Source of the DNA: CAZTLI01 sp964614375
GTDB lineage: Bacteria; Chloroflexota; Anaerolineae; Aggregatilineales; Phototrophicaceae
Assembly (NCBI GenBank): GCA_964614375.1
Contig: CAZTLI010000007.1
Location: 1-31,550, forward strand
Direction of reading: 5' to 3'
Length of the DNA stretch: 31,550 nucleotides
The translations under genes were made by a program, and so were the position numbers. Below, piece by piece: positions 1-8,677 of the stretch. Under the pieces are notes generated by a model. That model had not been told where the DNA came from. It searched no databases and saw only the letters and a program-made list of their open reading frames with translations. Positions within the stretch are counted from its first letter, which is position 1, and every line of letters begins with the position of its first letter.

Positions 1-476
1 GCAAAAACGTCAGGATTCCAGACGGCGATAGGGTAATTCGACAAAATCGCAATCAAGATACCCAATCCCACCACCAGCGTGCCCCAGGGTAAAATGCGCC
101 GCCATTGTGCAGAAAACGAGGCGCGATTCCAGCCATAGCGCCAGACCGGGAGCAGCAAAAAGCCCACCGTCAGAAAGGCTATCGGCGCGAGGATGTCGAT
201 AAACGTGTCAGGGCGCACAAAGACCGTCCAGCCCGTATATGCCCCCAGCATGAATAGCTCGCCATGGGCCAGATTCAGCACATCCATCAGACCAAAAATC
301 AGCGACAATCCCGCCGCGACCAGAAAGACAATCATGCCTGTGGATAGGCCGCGCAAAATCGTGATGAGCGCGTCTTCGGCTTCCATGCCTAAAATGCCCA
401 TCATCAACAGGATGAGAAAGCCGCCAATCGTCAGGAAGCGGATGCGGGTGGTGGTGAATGCGGGTATGAATGACAT
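1..476 (-). CDS. livH: Branched-chain amino acid-type ABC transporter permease LivH (partial, cut by window edge)
   Basis: This is the N-terminal part (158 codons visible) of an inner-membrane permease of the LivH type; the rest lies left of the window. The start is the ATG at 476, directly after the TAG stop of livF (TAG-ATG, no spacer), so the two are probably translationally coupled. The visible protein has a hydrophobic segment at about residues 15-30, then the LivH hallmark GLSLIFGLMDVLNLAHGE around residues 57-74, followed by MLGAY. After this comes a hydrophobic stretch, a basic loop (WRYGWNRASF and on) and another hydrophobic stretch before the edge. That is longer than I expect between these helices in ordinary LivH. 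It works with LivG, LivF and the binding protein just upstream. The substrate class (amino acid, amide or carboxylate) cannot be told from the permease. Confidence 0.85.
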   Translation of the reverse strand, partial: MSFIPAFTTTRIRFLTIGGFLILLMMGILGMEAEDALITILRGLSTGMIVFLVAAGLSLIFGLMDVLNLAHGELFMLGAYTGWTVFVRPDTFIDILAPIAFLTVGFLLLPVWRYGWNRASFSAQWRRILPWGTLVVGLGILIAILSNYPIAVWNPDVF

Positions 477-1202
477 CTAGTATGGCCTTTCTTCTACTGA
501 TGCACCCAGATACCGTTGAATGGCGGCGGTGTCTTTGACCAGATCTGCCATGTGCCCCTGTTGAACCGATTGTCCCTCGTCAATGATGACATACCGTTGT
601 GCCAGTTGGCTGGCGACGATGAAATTTTGCTCCACCAGCAGCACAGTGGTATTGGCGGATAGTTCGCTAATGGCTGTCATCATCTGGCGGATGATCACCG
701 GCGCGAGACCTTCGCTGGGTTCGTCAATGAGCAGCAGGTCGTTATCGGGGACGAGGGCACGCGCGACGGCGAGCATTTGCTGCTGCCCGCCCGACAGGTT
801 CGTGCCAGAGAGTTTGATAAGCCGCTTTAAGTCCGGGAACAGGGTGAAGATAAAATCGGCTTTGCGGTCAAATTCACCTTTATTGCGCTCGGCGATTTTG
901 AGATTTTCCAGCACACTCAAATCGCGGAAAATCGCACGATGTTCGGGCACATAACCGATGCCCATCGCCGCGATGTCATAACTGGCGCGCCCCTGTATCG
1001 CCTCACCCTGATAGTGAATCGTCCCTTCACGGGGTGGTGTGAGGCCGAGAATGGATTTTAAGGTGGTGGTTTTACCTGCGCCATTGCGTCCCAACAGTGC
1101 GGTGATGCTCCCCTGTGGCACAGCGAATGTCACGCCTTCCAGAATATGAAACTGCTTGATGAAGGTGTGGATGCCCTGAACTTCGAGTATATTATCCGCC
1201 AT
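477..1202 (-). CDS. livF: Branched-chain amino acid-type ABC transporter ATP-binding protein LivF
   Basis: This is a cytoplasmic ATPase subunit of a LivFGHMJ-type importer, 241 aa, the usual length. Walker A GRNGAGKTT lies at residues 38-46, the signature LSGGQ at 136-140 and Walker B LLLIDEP at 156-162. The sequence VLLVEQN near 187-193 has Gln where most ABC ATPases have the switch His, which is typical of LivF and helps separate it from LivG. Its start overlaps the end of livG by 11 bp and its stop abuts the livH start, so it sits inside one operon with them. Confidence 0.93.
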   Translation of the reverse strand: MADNILEVQGIHTFIKQFHILEGVTFAVPQGSITALLGRNGAGKTTTLKSILGLTPPREGTIHYQGEAIQGRASYDIAAMGIGYVPEHRAIFRDLSVLENLKIAERNKGEFDRKADFIFTLFPDLKRLIKLSGTNLSGGQQQMLAVARALVPDNDLLLIDEPSEGLAPVIIRQMMTAISELSANTTVLLVEQNFIVASQLAQRYVIIDEGQSVQQGHMADLVKDTAAIQRYLGASVEERPY

Positions 1203-1965
1203 CGCTTAAGCTCCCATACAGGTCACCCAGATAGGCCGTTTGCACATCGGAGTTTTTGGCAATGTCCGATGGTGTGCCTTCCGCCAGTACCGCCCCATGG
1301 TGCATGACCGTAATTTTATCGGAGGCGCGCATGACCACATTCATATTGTGCTCGACCAGCATAATGGTCTTGTTGCCCTCATGTTGAATCTGTTGGATGA
1401 GGGTCATCAGTTCCGGCACTTGTTCCGACGCCATACCCGCTGTCGGCTCATCGAGCAGCAAGACCTCCGGGTCGGGCGCGAGAATCATGCCCAATTCCAG
1501 TTTGCGCTGGTCGCCGTGTGGCAGTGTGCTGGCGATGTCGAGCGCGCGTGCCGTTAAGCCGACCTGTTCCAGCACCTCGCGCGTGCGTTCTTCATATGCT
1601 CCATAGGCGCGATGCGAACGAAACAGGTCGAAGTTGCCGCGCCCAACCGCTTGACAGGCGAGTCGCACATTTTCAAACACGGTCAAATTGGGGAAGATGT
1701 TGGTAATCTGGAACGAACGGCCAATCCCCAGATGCGCGATGCGATGGACAGGCAGATGGGTAATTTCCTGCCCTTTGAAGTAGACGTGTCCACTCGTCGG
1801 CGCAATCGTGCCACTCAGCAGGTTGAAGAAGGTGGTTTTTCCCGCACCGTTGGGGCCAATGATGGCGTGAAGCGTCCCGGCTTGCACCTGGATGCTGACA
1901 TCTGCTACCGCGACCAGAGCGCCAAACTCGCGTCGTAGATTTTTTGATTCAAGAATTGTGGTCAT
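1192..1965 (-). CDS. livG: Branched-chain amino acid-type ABC transporter ATP-binding protein LivG
   Basis: This is the second ATPase subunit of the same importer, 257 aa. Walker A GPNGAGKTT is at residues 37-45, Walker B LLLDEPTAG at 169-177 and the switch region LVEHN at 203-207 with the conserved His. The signature region reads LPHGDQRKLELG, a LivG-type variant of LSYGQQRRLEIA. The C-terminus (AEGTP, then AYLG) is also LivG-like. The start is the ATG at 1965. No strong Shine-Dalgarno sequence is visible before it, and an intergenic hairpin at 1995-2025 separates it from the binding-protein gene. Confidence 0.93.
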   Translation of the reverse strand: MTTILESKNLRREFGALVAVADVSIQVQAGTLHAIIGPNGAGKTTFFNLLSGTIAPTSGHVYFKGQEITHLPVHRIAHLGIGRSFQITNIFPNLTVFENVRLACQAVGRGNFDLFRSHRAYGAYEERTREVLEQVGLTARALDIASTLPHGDQRKLELGMILAPDPEVLLLDEPTAGMASEQVPELMTLIQQIQHEGNKTIMLVEHNMNVVMRASDKITVMHHGAVLAEGTPSDIAKNSDVQTAYLGDLYGSLSDGG

Positions 1966-1994
1966 GAAGTGTCTATTTTCAATTTATAAGATGA

Positions 1995-2025
1995 GTGTAG
2001 GGCGATCCGCGAATCGCCCATACAC
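1995..2025 (-). promoter_or_regulatory. Intergenic hairpin between binding-protein gene and livG
   Basis: GTGTAGGGCGAT (1995-2006) pairs with ATCGCCCATACAC (2013-2025) with one bulged base and a 6-nt loop. It lies in the 85-bp gap between the binding-protein gene and livG, and no T-run follows on the minus strand. Hairpins here commonly act as partial terminators or protect the upstream mRNA, so that binding protein outnumbers the ATPase and permease; that role is inferred. Confidence 0.5.
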
Positions 2026-2050
2026 ATTAGCATATCAAGTGTGTGACGCT

Positions 2051-3334
2051 TTAGCTATCCATACCGCTGAGACTGCCGACAGGTAAATCACCACACCGTT
2101 CGACCAGTTCTTCTGGCAGCAGGCACGGCACGTCGGGACGATTGGTTTCCACCAGTTCAAAGTAGCGGAATTCGGCGTCATCGACGTTGAGCAGGGTGGC
2201 GATGTACATATCCTGAATGGCGACATGATCTTCGGGACGAATGTAGATTGTGCCCTTTGGCCCTTCAAATTCAATGCCTTCCATCGCGTCAATCAGGGCA
2301 TCGGCGCTGGCATCGCCGCCTGTGATGCGAAGGGCTTCCACGATGAGAATCGCGGCGTTCATGGCATCGGCGTCGAATAGGTCGGGCACGGTGTTGAAGC
2401 GCTCCATGGTATGTTCCACCAGCCAATCGTTGATTTCGTTGTCGGGCAGGGTGTAATGATACAGGATGCCGCTGGTAGAGCCAATCGCATTCGAGAAGAA
2501 CGCGGGCATGACGATGTTATCGACAAACCCGGACGCCATCGGAATTTCATCCAGCACACCCGAATCCTGTGCCGCTTGCAGCAGCGGGACAAATCCACCA
2601 CCCGCCCATGTCACGATGAAGGCTTCTGCGCCACCATCCACGGCAGCCAGCACGGAGTCCATGTAGGGGGTGAAGTCGGTTGTATCAGCCGGGGCGAAAA
2701 TGTCATCGCCCACGAATGTGCCACCCATCAGCGTGCAAGCATCGCGGAAGGCGGCGGCGCTGCCCTGTCCGAATGAATAGTCGGGCGCGATCTGCACGAA
2801 CGATGTGAATTCTCCCGTCAGATATTCGCAGATGTTCACCGCGTCTTGATAGTTATTGCGGCTGGTGCGGAAGGTGTATTCGTTGAAGCTCACACCTGTG
2901 ATGTCGTTGGCGGCGGCGGGCGCAACCACGAGGATGACCTCGTTCTCACGCGCGAGTTCTTGCAGGGTGGCTGTCGCGGCGGAACTGACTGTCCCGACCA
3001 GAATGTCCACACCTTCGCTTTCGATGAGTTCACGTCCGATGGTGGCAGTTTGTTGTGGGTCGCTCTGATCGTCACGATACAGCACCTCTATCGTACAATC
3101 GTCGAGTTGATATGTGTCGTTTTCGCCTGCCGAACCGGTAGCATATTCCATGCCAAGCGGGAAGCCACGCATCACATGCGCGCCATAAATCGCCAGCGGG
3201 CCGGTCTGGTCGGTGATGACGCCGATACGGATGGGTTCTTCACAGGTTACACCATCCTGCGCGACGGCGACCATCGTGCTGAACAGCGCGATCAAACACA
3301 TGAGCAAAAGGGTTAAGCGGAATTGCGTTTTCAT
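2051..3334 (-). CDS. LivJ-type periplasmic solute-binding protein (ABC transporter, HAAT family)
   Basis: This is an extracytoplasmic receptor of the branched-chain amino acid/amide family, 427 aa from the chosen start. The ATG at 3334 is preferred over the longer reading frame because a clean GGAGG lies 6-10 nt upstream and a typical signal peptide follows: MKTQFR, a hydrophobic core, then AVAQ at about residues 23-26. There is no lipobox. The mature protein opens with PIRIGVITDQTGPLAIYG, the family's ligand-binding start, and carries the usual Peripla_BP_6 blocks (VDILVGTVSSAATA; YSFGQG). It is the first gene of the importer set, 104 bp after an acyl-CoA synthetase, a gap long enough to hold its own promoter. 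The ligand is unknown; the neighbouring CoA ligases hint at a carboxylic acid, and binding proteins of this family are known that take aromatic or dicarboxylic acids. Confidence 0.9.
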   Translation of the reverse strand: MKTQFRLTLLLMCLIALFSTMVAVAQDGVTCEEPIRIGVITDQTGPLAIYGAHVMRGFPLGMEYATGSAGENDTYQLDDCTIEVLYRDDQSDPQQTATIGRELIESEGVDILVGTVSSAATATLQELARENEVILVVAPAAANDITGVSFNEYTFRTSRNNYQDAVNICEYLTGEFTSFVQIAPDYSFGQGSAAAFRDACTLMGGTFVGDDIFAPADTTDFTPYMDSVLAAVDGGAEAFIVTWAGGGFVPLLQAAQDSGVLDEIPMASGFVDNIVMPAFFSNAIGSTSGILYHYTLPDNEINDWLVEHTMERFNTVPDLFDADAMNAAILIVEALRITGGDASADALIDAMEGIEFEGPKGTIYIRPEDHVAIQDMYIATLLNVDDAEFRYFELVETNRPDVPCLLPEELVERCGDLPVGSLSGMDS

Positions 3335-3438
3335 GGAATCCTCCAAAAGATTCTTAATATCCTGCATTGCGAATAGTTGGGTGTGGGTTTTGTCCGTACA
3401 TTCTCTTACCAATAGGCACATCCTTTGTGTCTATATCA

Positions 3439-4998
3439 TCATGGGTCGCTTTCTCCACTGATTACCTGTTCTTGATGCTGCGCCAATAGTTCGCGTTTGA
3501 GGATTTTTCCCGCGCCGCTGATGGGCAATGATTCGCGAAATTCGACGTATTTCGGGACTTTGTAACCCGCCAGATAATGCTGCATGTGATCGACCAGTTC
3601 AGCGATGGTGACACTGCTGTTTCTGGGAACGACGAAGGCCTTACCGACCTCGCCCCAGTGTTCATCGGGCACACCCACAACCGCGCACATCTCGATTGCG
3701 GGATGTTGATAGAGAACGGCTTCGATTTCTGTCGGGTAGACATTCTCGCCACCGCTGATGAACACCTCTTTTTTGCGGTCTACAATGCGGAAGTAAAATT
3801 CTTCATCATAGACGGCGATGTCACCCGTATGAAACCAGCCCGCGTCATCAACAGCCTGGTCTGTCGCCACCGGGTCGTTGAAATAGCCCGAACACAGTGA
3901 AGGCCCCCGCAGCACCAGTTCACCCATCGTATTCGGTTCGACAGGGCGATTGTCCTCATCAACGACACTGGCTTCTACAAAAAAGTTCGGTCTGCCGATG
4001 CTGCCCGCTTTACGCACCGCATCTTCTGGGGCGAGGGCGAACGCACCGGGACCAAATTCTGTCATGCCGAAACCTTGCTTGAAAATCACGCCTTTTTGTT
4101 CTCGGAACTGCTGAATGAGCGTGGTGGGCAGCGGCGCGCCACCGCTGGTACAAAAGCGCAAACTGCTTAAGTCGGCTTCTGCCCAGTTCGGCGCGGTCAT
4201 CAACATTTGATACATCGTCGGCACGCCAGCGAAGACCGTTGCCGCATAAAATTCGATGAGTTCTAAGACCTGTTTGGGGTCGAATTTGCGCGTGAGGACG
4301 ACTGTCCCCCCTAAGACCAGCATTGGCGTCGTATAGACCAGCAATCCACCCGTATGAAACAGCGGAAAGACATTGACAGTAATGTCGCCGTGCCGCAGGT
4401 CATGAATGATGGTGTTGAGCGTGTTCCAGCCAATCATGCGATGGCTGATTTGCGCCGCTTTAGGCAAACCCGTCGTCCCGCCTGTAAATATCAGGCAGAC
4501 AATATCTTCTTCGTGGATACCGGGCGTTTCTATCGGGCGCAGCATCGAGTCGCTGAGTGTCTTCTCAAAAAAGCGGCTGTTGGGCAGACCACTGCCTTCC
4601 AGATGCAGCAGATGGTGAATCGAGTCTGTTTCATCAAGCAGATGCTGCACCGTGTGGGTGAATTCGTCTGAATAAATTAACACACTCGGCGTCGTATTGT
4701 TGATAAGGGCGACCAGTTCGCGCCAGTGCAAGCGCCAGTTGAGGCACGTCAATATCGCGCCCAGTTTGATACAGGCGAAAAAGGTGTCCAGATACTCCAC
4801 ACCATCTTGCGCCAGAATCGCCACCCGGTCTCCCTTCTGGATTCCAGCACCGTCCCGCAGCCAATTCGCCAGACGTGTGGCGCGGTTGTTCAGTTCGCTG
4901 TAGGTGAATGTGCGATGGGGCGATTTACCCGCATCGACAATCGCTAAGTCATCCGGCGTGTACAGTGCGCGCCGCCCAAGAATATCGCCAAATGCCAT
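3439..4998 (-). CDS. Acyl-CoA synthetase (AMP-dependent, ANL superfamily) 1
   Basis: This is a 519-aa adenylate-forming ligase expected to activate a carboxylic acid with ATP and CoA. Core motifs are present: P-loop TGGTTGLPK at 172-180, GFGMTE at 309-314, TGD at 391-393, the hinge DRKKEVFISGGENVYP at 407-422, and the catalytic Lys498 in GAGKILKRE. The P-loop continues as AA where PKGV is usual, a mild variation that keeps the Lys. The ATG at 4998 is preferred to an upstream TTG because it overlaps the TGA of the hydrolase gene by one base (TGATG), a coupled arrangement. The acid is not identifiable; length and motifs fit medium/long-chain or aromatic acyl-CoA ligases. A second paralogue lies two genes upstream, so the pair may act on different acids. 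Confidence 0.9.
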   Translation of the reverse strand: MAFGDILGRRALYTPDDLAIVDAGKSPHRTFTYSELNNRATRLANWLRDGAGIQKGDRVAILAQDGVEYLDTFFACIKLGAILTCLNWRLHWRELVALINNTTPSVLIYSDEFTHTVQHLLDETDSIHHLLHLEGSGLPNSRFFEKTLSDSMLRPIETPGIHEEDIVCLIFTGGTTGLPKAAQISHRMIGWNTLNTIIHDLRHGDITVNVFPLFHTGGLLVYTTPMLVLGGTVVLTRKFDPKQVLELIEFYAATVFAGVPTMYQMLMTAPNWAEADLSSLRFCTSGGAPLPTTLIQQFREQKGVIFKQGFGMTEFGPGAFALAPEDAVRKAGSIGRPNFFVEASVVDEDNRPVEPNTMGELVLRGPSLCSGYFNDPVATDQAVDDAGWFHTGDIAVYDEEFYFRIVDRKKEVFISGGENVYPTEIEAVLYQHPAIEMCAVVGVPDEHWGEVGKAFVVPRNSSVTIAELVDHMQHYLAGYKVPKYVEFRESLPISGAGKILKRELLAQHQEQVISGESDP

Positions 4999-6059
4999 CA
5001 ACGCACCTTTATGAAATCATGAAATGCGGTGTTAAATTCTGCCGGTTTTTCGATATAGGGACTGTGCCCGGTGTCGGCGATGACCACCTCATTAAACGAA
5101 CCGCCATTGGCGGCGTACTGTTGCAGTACAAAGCGGGTTTGCCCGACCATCGGTTGTGACGGGAACACATCCACACCGGGATAATTCGGAATCGCGCCCA
5201 TTGCCCCCAACGTCCCCATATCGAAGAGCGAATTATCCCCGACAATCTGGTCATCGCTGCCACGTATCCACAACACGTTAGGCTTATTCTCTATTGCATA
5301 CAATCTGCTGACATCATCGGCATATTTGGGCGAGAGGGCGTTGCCGACCCCCCATTTGCCGGGCGCGACAAAGGGATAATTCTCCGAAGGCACAAAATCA
5401 CCGGGATAGTCTTGCTCACCGATGTGTGTCGAAAGGACAGACGACAGCAAATCTTCAATGCGTGCCGGGATAAACGGGGGTTTCCAGTAGAAGGCGTTCA
5501 TCACATTGCGTGGCGAGACTTGACTGTTAGTCCCACGATCATTGTCGGCGATGGCCTTCGCAAATTCAACATTCACAATGCCGCCGCCCGAACCTGCCGC
5601 GTCCGGGAAACATTTTTCCCCTTCGTTACCCTTTGTGCCGCCAAAGCCAAACGGCGATCCCGGATCGACCACGGTCACACTGTAGATACGGGGGGCATAG
5701 TCCATCATCATCTGCCACAAGACCGACCCGCCCATCGAATGCCCGATGACGTGCGCGAAAGGGATATTGAGGGTATCAAGCAGCGCCGCCGCATCGTCGG
5801 ACAGGTCTTTGAGGCCGCGTGTGGCGTCGATTTTTTTGCTGGAATCGGCTTCACCATAACCGCGCTGGTCGGGCGCAATGCCACGATAGCCAGCGGGCAA
5901 GGCCAGCATCGTCTCTTCCCAGAACGTGGCGGATGACGCATTGCCGTGAATGAACAATACCGGAATGCCATCGTCCGCGCCGCTGAACAGCACCCGGGTG
6001 GACAATCGTGAACTCGTAATCGTTTTTGCTGTAATGCCGTCTAATGTGGGTATCGACAT
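4998..6059 (-). CDS. Alpha/beta hydrolase
   Basis: This is a 353-aa alpha/beta-hydrolase fold protein. The oxyanion motif HGNASS is at 39-43, the nucleophile elbow GHSMGG at 106-111 gives Ser108, the acid is Asp269 or Asp270 in GSDDQ, and His332 sits in DTGHSPY. A large cap insertion (about residues 137-235, rich in Gly, Asn and Pro) makes it longer than simple esterases. There is no signal peptide. The start is supported by AGAGGGA upstream of the ATG at 6059. It lies between two acyl-CoA synthetases, 24 bp after the first and overlapping the second by 1 bp. A thioesterase, esterase, lactonase or C-C hydrolase role on the pathway's acyl product is plausible. The Ser nucleophile argues against an OleB or haloalkane-dehalogenase function, which uses Asp. 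Confidence 0.85.
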   Translation of the reverse strand: MSIPTLDGITAKTITSSRLSTRVLFSGADDGIPVLFIHGNASSATFWEETMLALPAGYRGIAPDQRGYGEADSSKKIDATRGLKDLSDDAAALLDTLNIPFAHVIGHSMGGSVLWQMMMDYAPRIYSVTVVDPGSPFGFGGTKGNEGEKCFPDAAGSGGGIVNVEFAKAIADNDRGTNSQVSPRNVMNAFYWKPPFIPARIEDLLSSVLSTHIGEQDYPGDFVPSENYPFVAPGKWGVGNALSPKYADDVSRLYAIENKPNVLWIRGSDDQIVGDNSLFDMGTLGAMGAIPNYPGVDVFPSQPMVGQTRFVLQQYAANGGSFNEVVIADTGHSPYIEKPAEFNTAFHDFIKVR

Positions 6060-6083
6060 CAGTGTCCCTCTAATAAGCTACTT

Positions 6084-7646
6084 TTACTCAGTTTCGGATA
6101 CGAATTGTTCGCGTAAGACCCTTTTCAAAACCTTGCCCGCAGCGTTACGGGGGAGTTCAGCCACATACGCGATATGTTTGGGCACTTTGAATTTGGCGAG
6201 ATTGCGCGTGCAGTGGTCGATAATGGCCTTGTCGTCCAAATCCGCATTGTTCGCTTTGACCAGTATTGCCATGCCGCTTTCGCCCCATTTATCATCGGGG
6301 ACGCCGATAACCGCCGCGTCTGCGATGCCATCTATCTGATATAAGACTTGCTCGACTTCCGCCGGATAAACATTCTCGCCACCGCTGATGTACATATCTT
6401 TGTAGCGGTCTACGATATAAATGCAGCCGTCGTCATCCACCATGCCGGCATCGCCGGAATGCAGCCAGCGATTGCCAAATTCATCGACACTAAAACTGCT
6501 TTCATTAGCATCGGGTCGATTGTGATAACCGGGTGTGATGTTGGGGCCGCTGATGACCACCTCTCCGACCTCAGCAACGGCAACATCCTTGAGATTGTCA
6601 TCCACCACCCGCACGCGCGTATGCAGCAGGGGTTTGCCAACAGATGCCGGTTTCTTCAACGCGCGATGTTTGTCGATTAAAAAGACAGTGGGACTGGTTT
6701 CGGTCATGCCAAAGCCCAATTGCACGATAATGCCGCGTCTGGCATAGGTTTCGAGCAAAGAAACGGGCATGGGCGCGCCGCCACACCCCCACGATTGAAT
6801 CCGGCTTAGATCGGTTTTGGCGAAATCGGGGTGCTGGCTCAAGAACAGATAAATCGCAGGCACCCCGAAAAAATGGGTCACACCTAAATCATCGTCGGCG
6901 ATTGTTCGCAATGTCAGGCCGGGGTCAAATTCGCGGGCGATGATATTTGTTCCGCCGTGATGGACGAGCGGATTCGCGTAGAGATTCAGCCCGCCCGTGT
7001 GGAAGGTCGGCAAGAGGACATAATGCACACTCTCGCGATTGAGACCTGTCGGCGTGCTGATATTGATGGCGTTCCACAGCGTCATGCCATGGGTGATGAT
7101 GACGCCTTTTGGGTGGCCCGTCGTGCCTGCTGTGTACATAATTGTCATGGGCGTATCGTGTGTCGTCTGTGGTGACATGACCACGCCGCCTATGGCCTGA
7201 CTCAGGGCGTCGGCATAAGCTGGATGTTTATCGACAGGAGACTGTCCCAAATCAATTCGCAGCGCATGGTTTGCCGTCGATTTTTCTAACAATGGGTCGA
7301 TGCGGTCTGCAAATTCGGCGTCATAGACAATGGCTCTGGCCGCGGCATCGTTGAGGATGAACAGCAGTTCTGGTTCTGCCAATCGCCAGTTAAGCGGCAG
7401 CATCACCGCCCCCAAACGCACACATGCAAATTGAAATTCGAAGTATTCGACACTATTCTTCGCCAGAATAGCAATCACATCACCGGGAGCGATCTGCCAC
7501 CTTTGGCGCATGTAGCCCGCCAGATACGCGACTCGCTCATGCAAATCGCCATAGTTAAAATGCCGATTCGTGTGCTGGTCGATGAAGGCCAATTTCTCGG
7601 GTGTGCGGTCTGCGTGAAACGCAACCCAATCCGATGCCAGAATCAT
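6084..7646 (-). CDS. Acyl-CoA synthetase (AMP-dependent, ANL superfamily) 2
   Basis: This is a 520-aa adenylate-forming ligase, paralogous to the one at 3439-4998. The P-loop YTAGTTGHPKG is at 171-181, GFGMTETSP lies in the middle of the chain, the hinge is DRYKDMYISGGENVYP, and the catalytic Lys is about residue 505 in AAGKVLKR. The ATG at 7646 is chosen because it forms an ATGA overlap with the stop of the ketosynthase gene and the protein then begins at the family-typical point (ASDWVAFHADRTPEK). Longer starts would only add residues from the other frame. Tight coupling to the ketosynthase suggests that this ligase makes its acyl-CoA substrate or processes its product. Confidence 0.9.
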   Translation of the reverse strand: MILASDWVAFHADRTPEKLAFIDQHTNRHFNYGDLHERVAYLAGYMRQRWQIAPGDVIAILAKNSVEYFEFQFACVRLGAVMLPLNWRLAEPELLFILNDAAARAIVYDAEFADRIDPLLEKSTANHALRIDLGQSPVDKHPAYADALSQAIGGVVMSPQTTHDTPMTIMYTAGTTGHPKGVIITHGMTLWNAINISTPTGLNRESVHYVLLPTFHTGGLNLYANPLVHHGGTNIIAREFDPGLTLRTIADDDLGVTHFFGVPAIYLFLSQHPDFAKTDLSRIQSWGCGGAPMPVSLLETYARRGIIVQLGFGMTETSPTVFLIDKHRALKKPASVGKPLLHTRVRVVDDNLKDVAVAEVGEVVISGPNITPGYHNRPDANESSFSVDEFGNRWLHSGDAGMVDDDGCIYIVDRYKDMYISGGENVYPAEVEQVLYQIDGIADAAVIGVPDDKWGESGMAILVKANNADLDDKAIIDHCTRNLAKFKVPKHIAYVAELPRNAAGKVLKRVLREQFVSETE

Positions 7647-8656
7647 ACACGCCCCCATTGTAGGGCGATGGCGCTCCATGTATAACCCGTGCCTGCGCCC
7701 GCCAGCACGATCAAATCGCCGTCGTGGATTTTGCCCTGTGCCACGCCCAATTCAATGGCAAGGGCTTGATCGACACTTTGAACGTGCCCGTAATCTTCCA
7801 GATAGACCGATTGTGCCTCTGTAAGTCCGACAGCCGAAAGGATTTCGTTGTAGAAAGAGCGTTTCATGTGGGTGATACCCAGAAAACGCACATCCGCCAG
7901 GTCCGCGCCGCTCTTTTCTATCGATTCACGAATAACGCGCACGAAGTTATCGAGCGATGTCGCGCCCAACCGTTCCGCCATATAGGTGGAATCAGTCACA
8001 TCCAATCGTCCATATAAATCACCCACGACAGGTTCACCATCGCCAATGGCGTCCTGTGTCAGAATCACTGTTTCGGATAGGCTGCCGTCGGTAATTGCCG
8101 ACGCGCCGAGCAGGATGTTCTGGTCGGCATTCCGCTTGAGCACCATCGCGCCACCGCCCGCGCCAAAGTTGAACATGAAACGCGAACGTGAATTCTGTAA
8201 GTTGATGAGGTCATTTTCGCGGCTGCCAGCGGCGAGGAGGGCATATTCTAAAGTGTCATCCGCCATCATCATGCTCTTAATCATGTTCAGCGCGATGGGC
8301 GCACCCGCGCACAGGGCATACATCTCGAAGGCATAGGCGTTGACTGCGCCGACGTTATGCTGAATTTTGCTGGCGGCATTCCAGACGAGATGGTCTTTGT
8401 ATTCGCTACCGTGCGAGAGGACAACGCCGATTTGTGCGGGGTCGATTCCAGCCTGGTGGATGGCTTTTTGTGCCGCATGACTCGCCATCGCCGTGACCGA
8501 ATTGGCGTCATCGGCAACATGGCGCTGACGAATGCCCATCTTCTCGCGGAGGACGGCTTCGGGGATGCCCGTTGCCGCCACCAGATCAGCGGCGGTTTCA
8601 ATCGTCGGTGGGAAGTACGTGCCGATTCCCACAACGCCAACAGCGGGTGCGTTCAT
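7643..8656 (-). CDS. 3-oxoacyl-ACP synthase III-like (thiolase superfamily) condensing enzyme
   Basis: This is a 337-aa ketoacyl synthase III/thiolase-fold enzyme. The nucleophile is Cys116 in YALCAGAP, and His263 in ITHMKRSF occupies the position of the FabH catalytic His. The expected Asn of the Cys-His-Asn triad is replaced by His291 in DYGHVQSVDQ. The C-terminal glycine loop GAGTGYTWSA is intact. It most likely condenses an acyl-CoA with a second acyl unit. Because genuine FabH genes usually sit with fab genes and this one sits with CoA ligases and a hydrolase, a secondary role is more likely than housekeeping FabH. Relatives include OleA and the PQS-type condensing enzymes. The gene follows the Lrp regulator by 21 bp and overlaps the next ligase by 4 bp. 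Confidence 0.85.
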   Translation of the reverse strand: MNAPAVGVVGIGTYFPPTIETAADLVAATGIPEAVLREKMGIRQRHVADDANSVTAMASHAAQKAIHQAGIDPAQIGVVLSHGSEYKDHLVWNAASKIQHNVGAVNAYAFEMYALCAGAPIALNMIKSMMMADDTLEYALLAAGSRENDLINLQNSRSRFMFNFGAGGGAMVLKRNADQNILLGASAITDGSLSETVILTQDAIGDGEPVVGDLYGRLDVTDSTYMAERLGATSLDNFVRVIRESIEKSGADLADVRFLGITHMKRSFYNEILSAVGLTEAQSVYLEDYGHVQSVDQALAIELGVAQGKIHDGDLIVLAGAGTGYTWSAIALQWGRV

Positions 8657-8677
8657 TTTAAAAGTCCTGTAACAAAT

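Noticed and set aside
4998..6059. Assignment of the hydrolase as OleB in a complete olefin cluster
   Set aside because: The nucleophile is Ser in GHSMGG rather than Asp, and there is no OleD reductase in the window.
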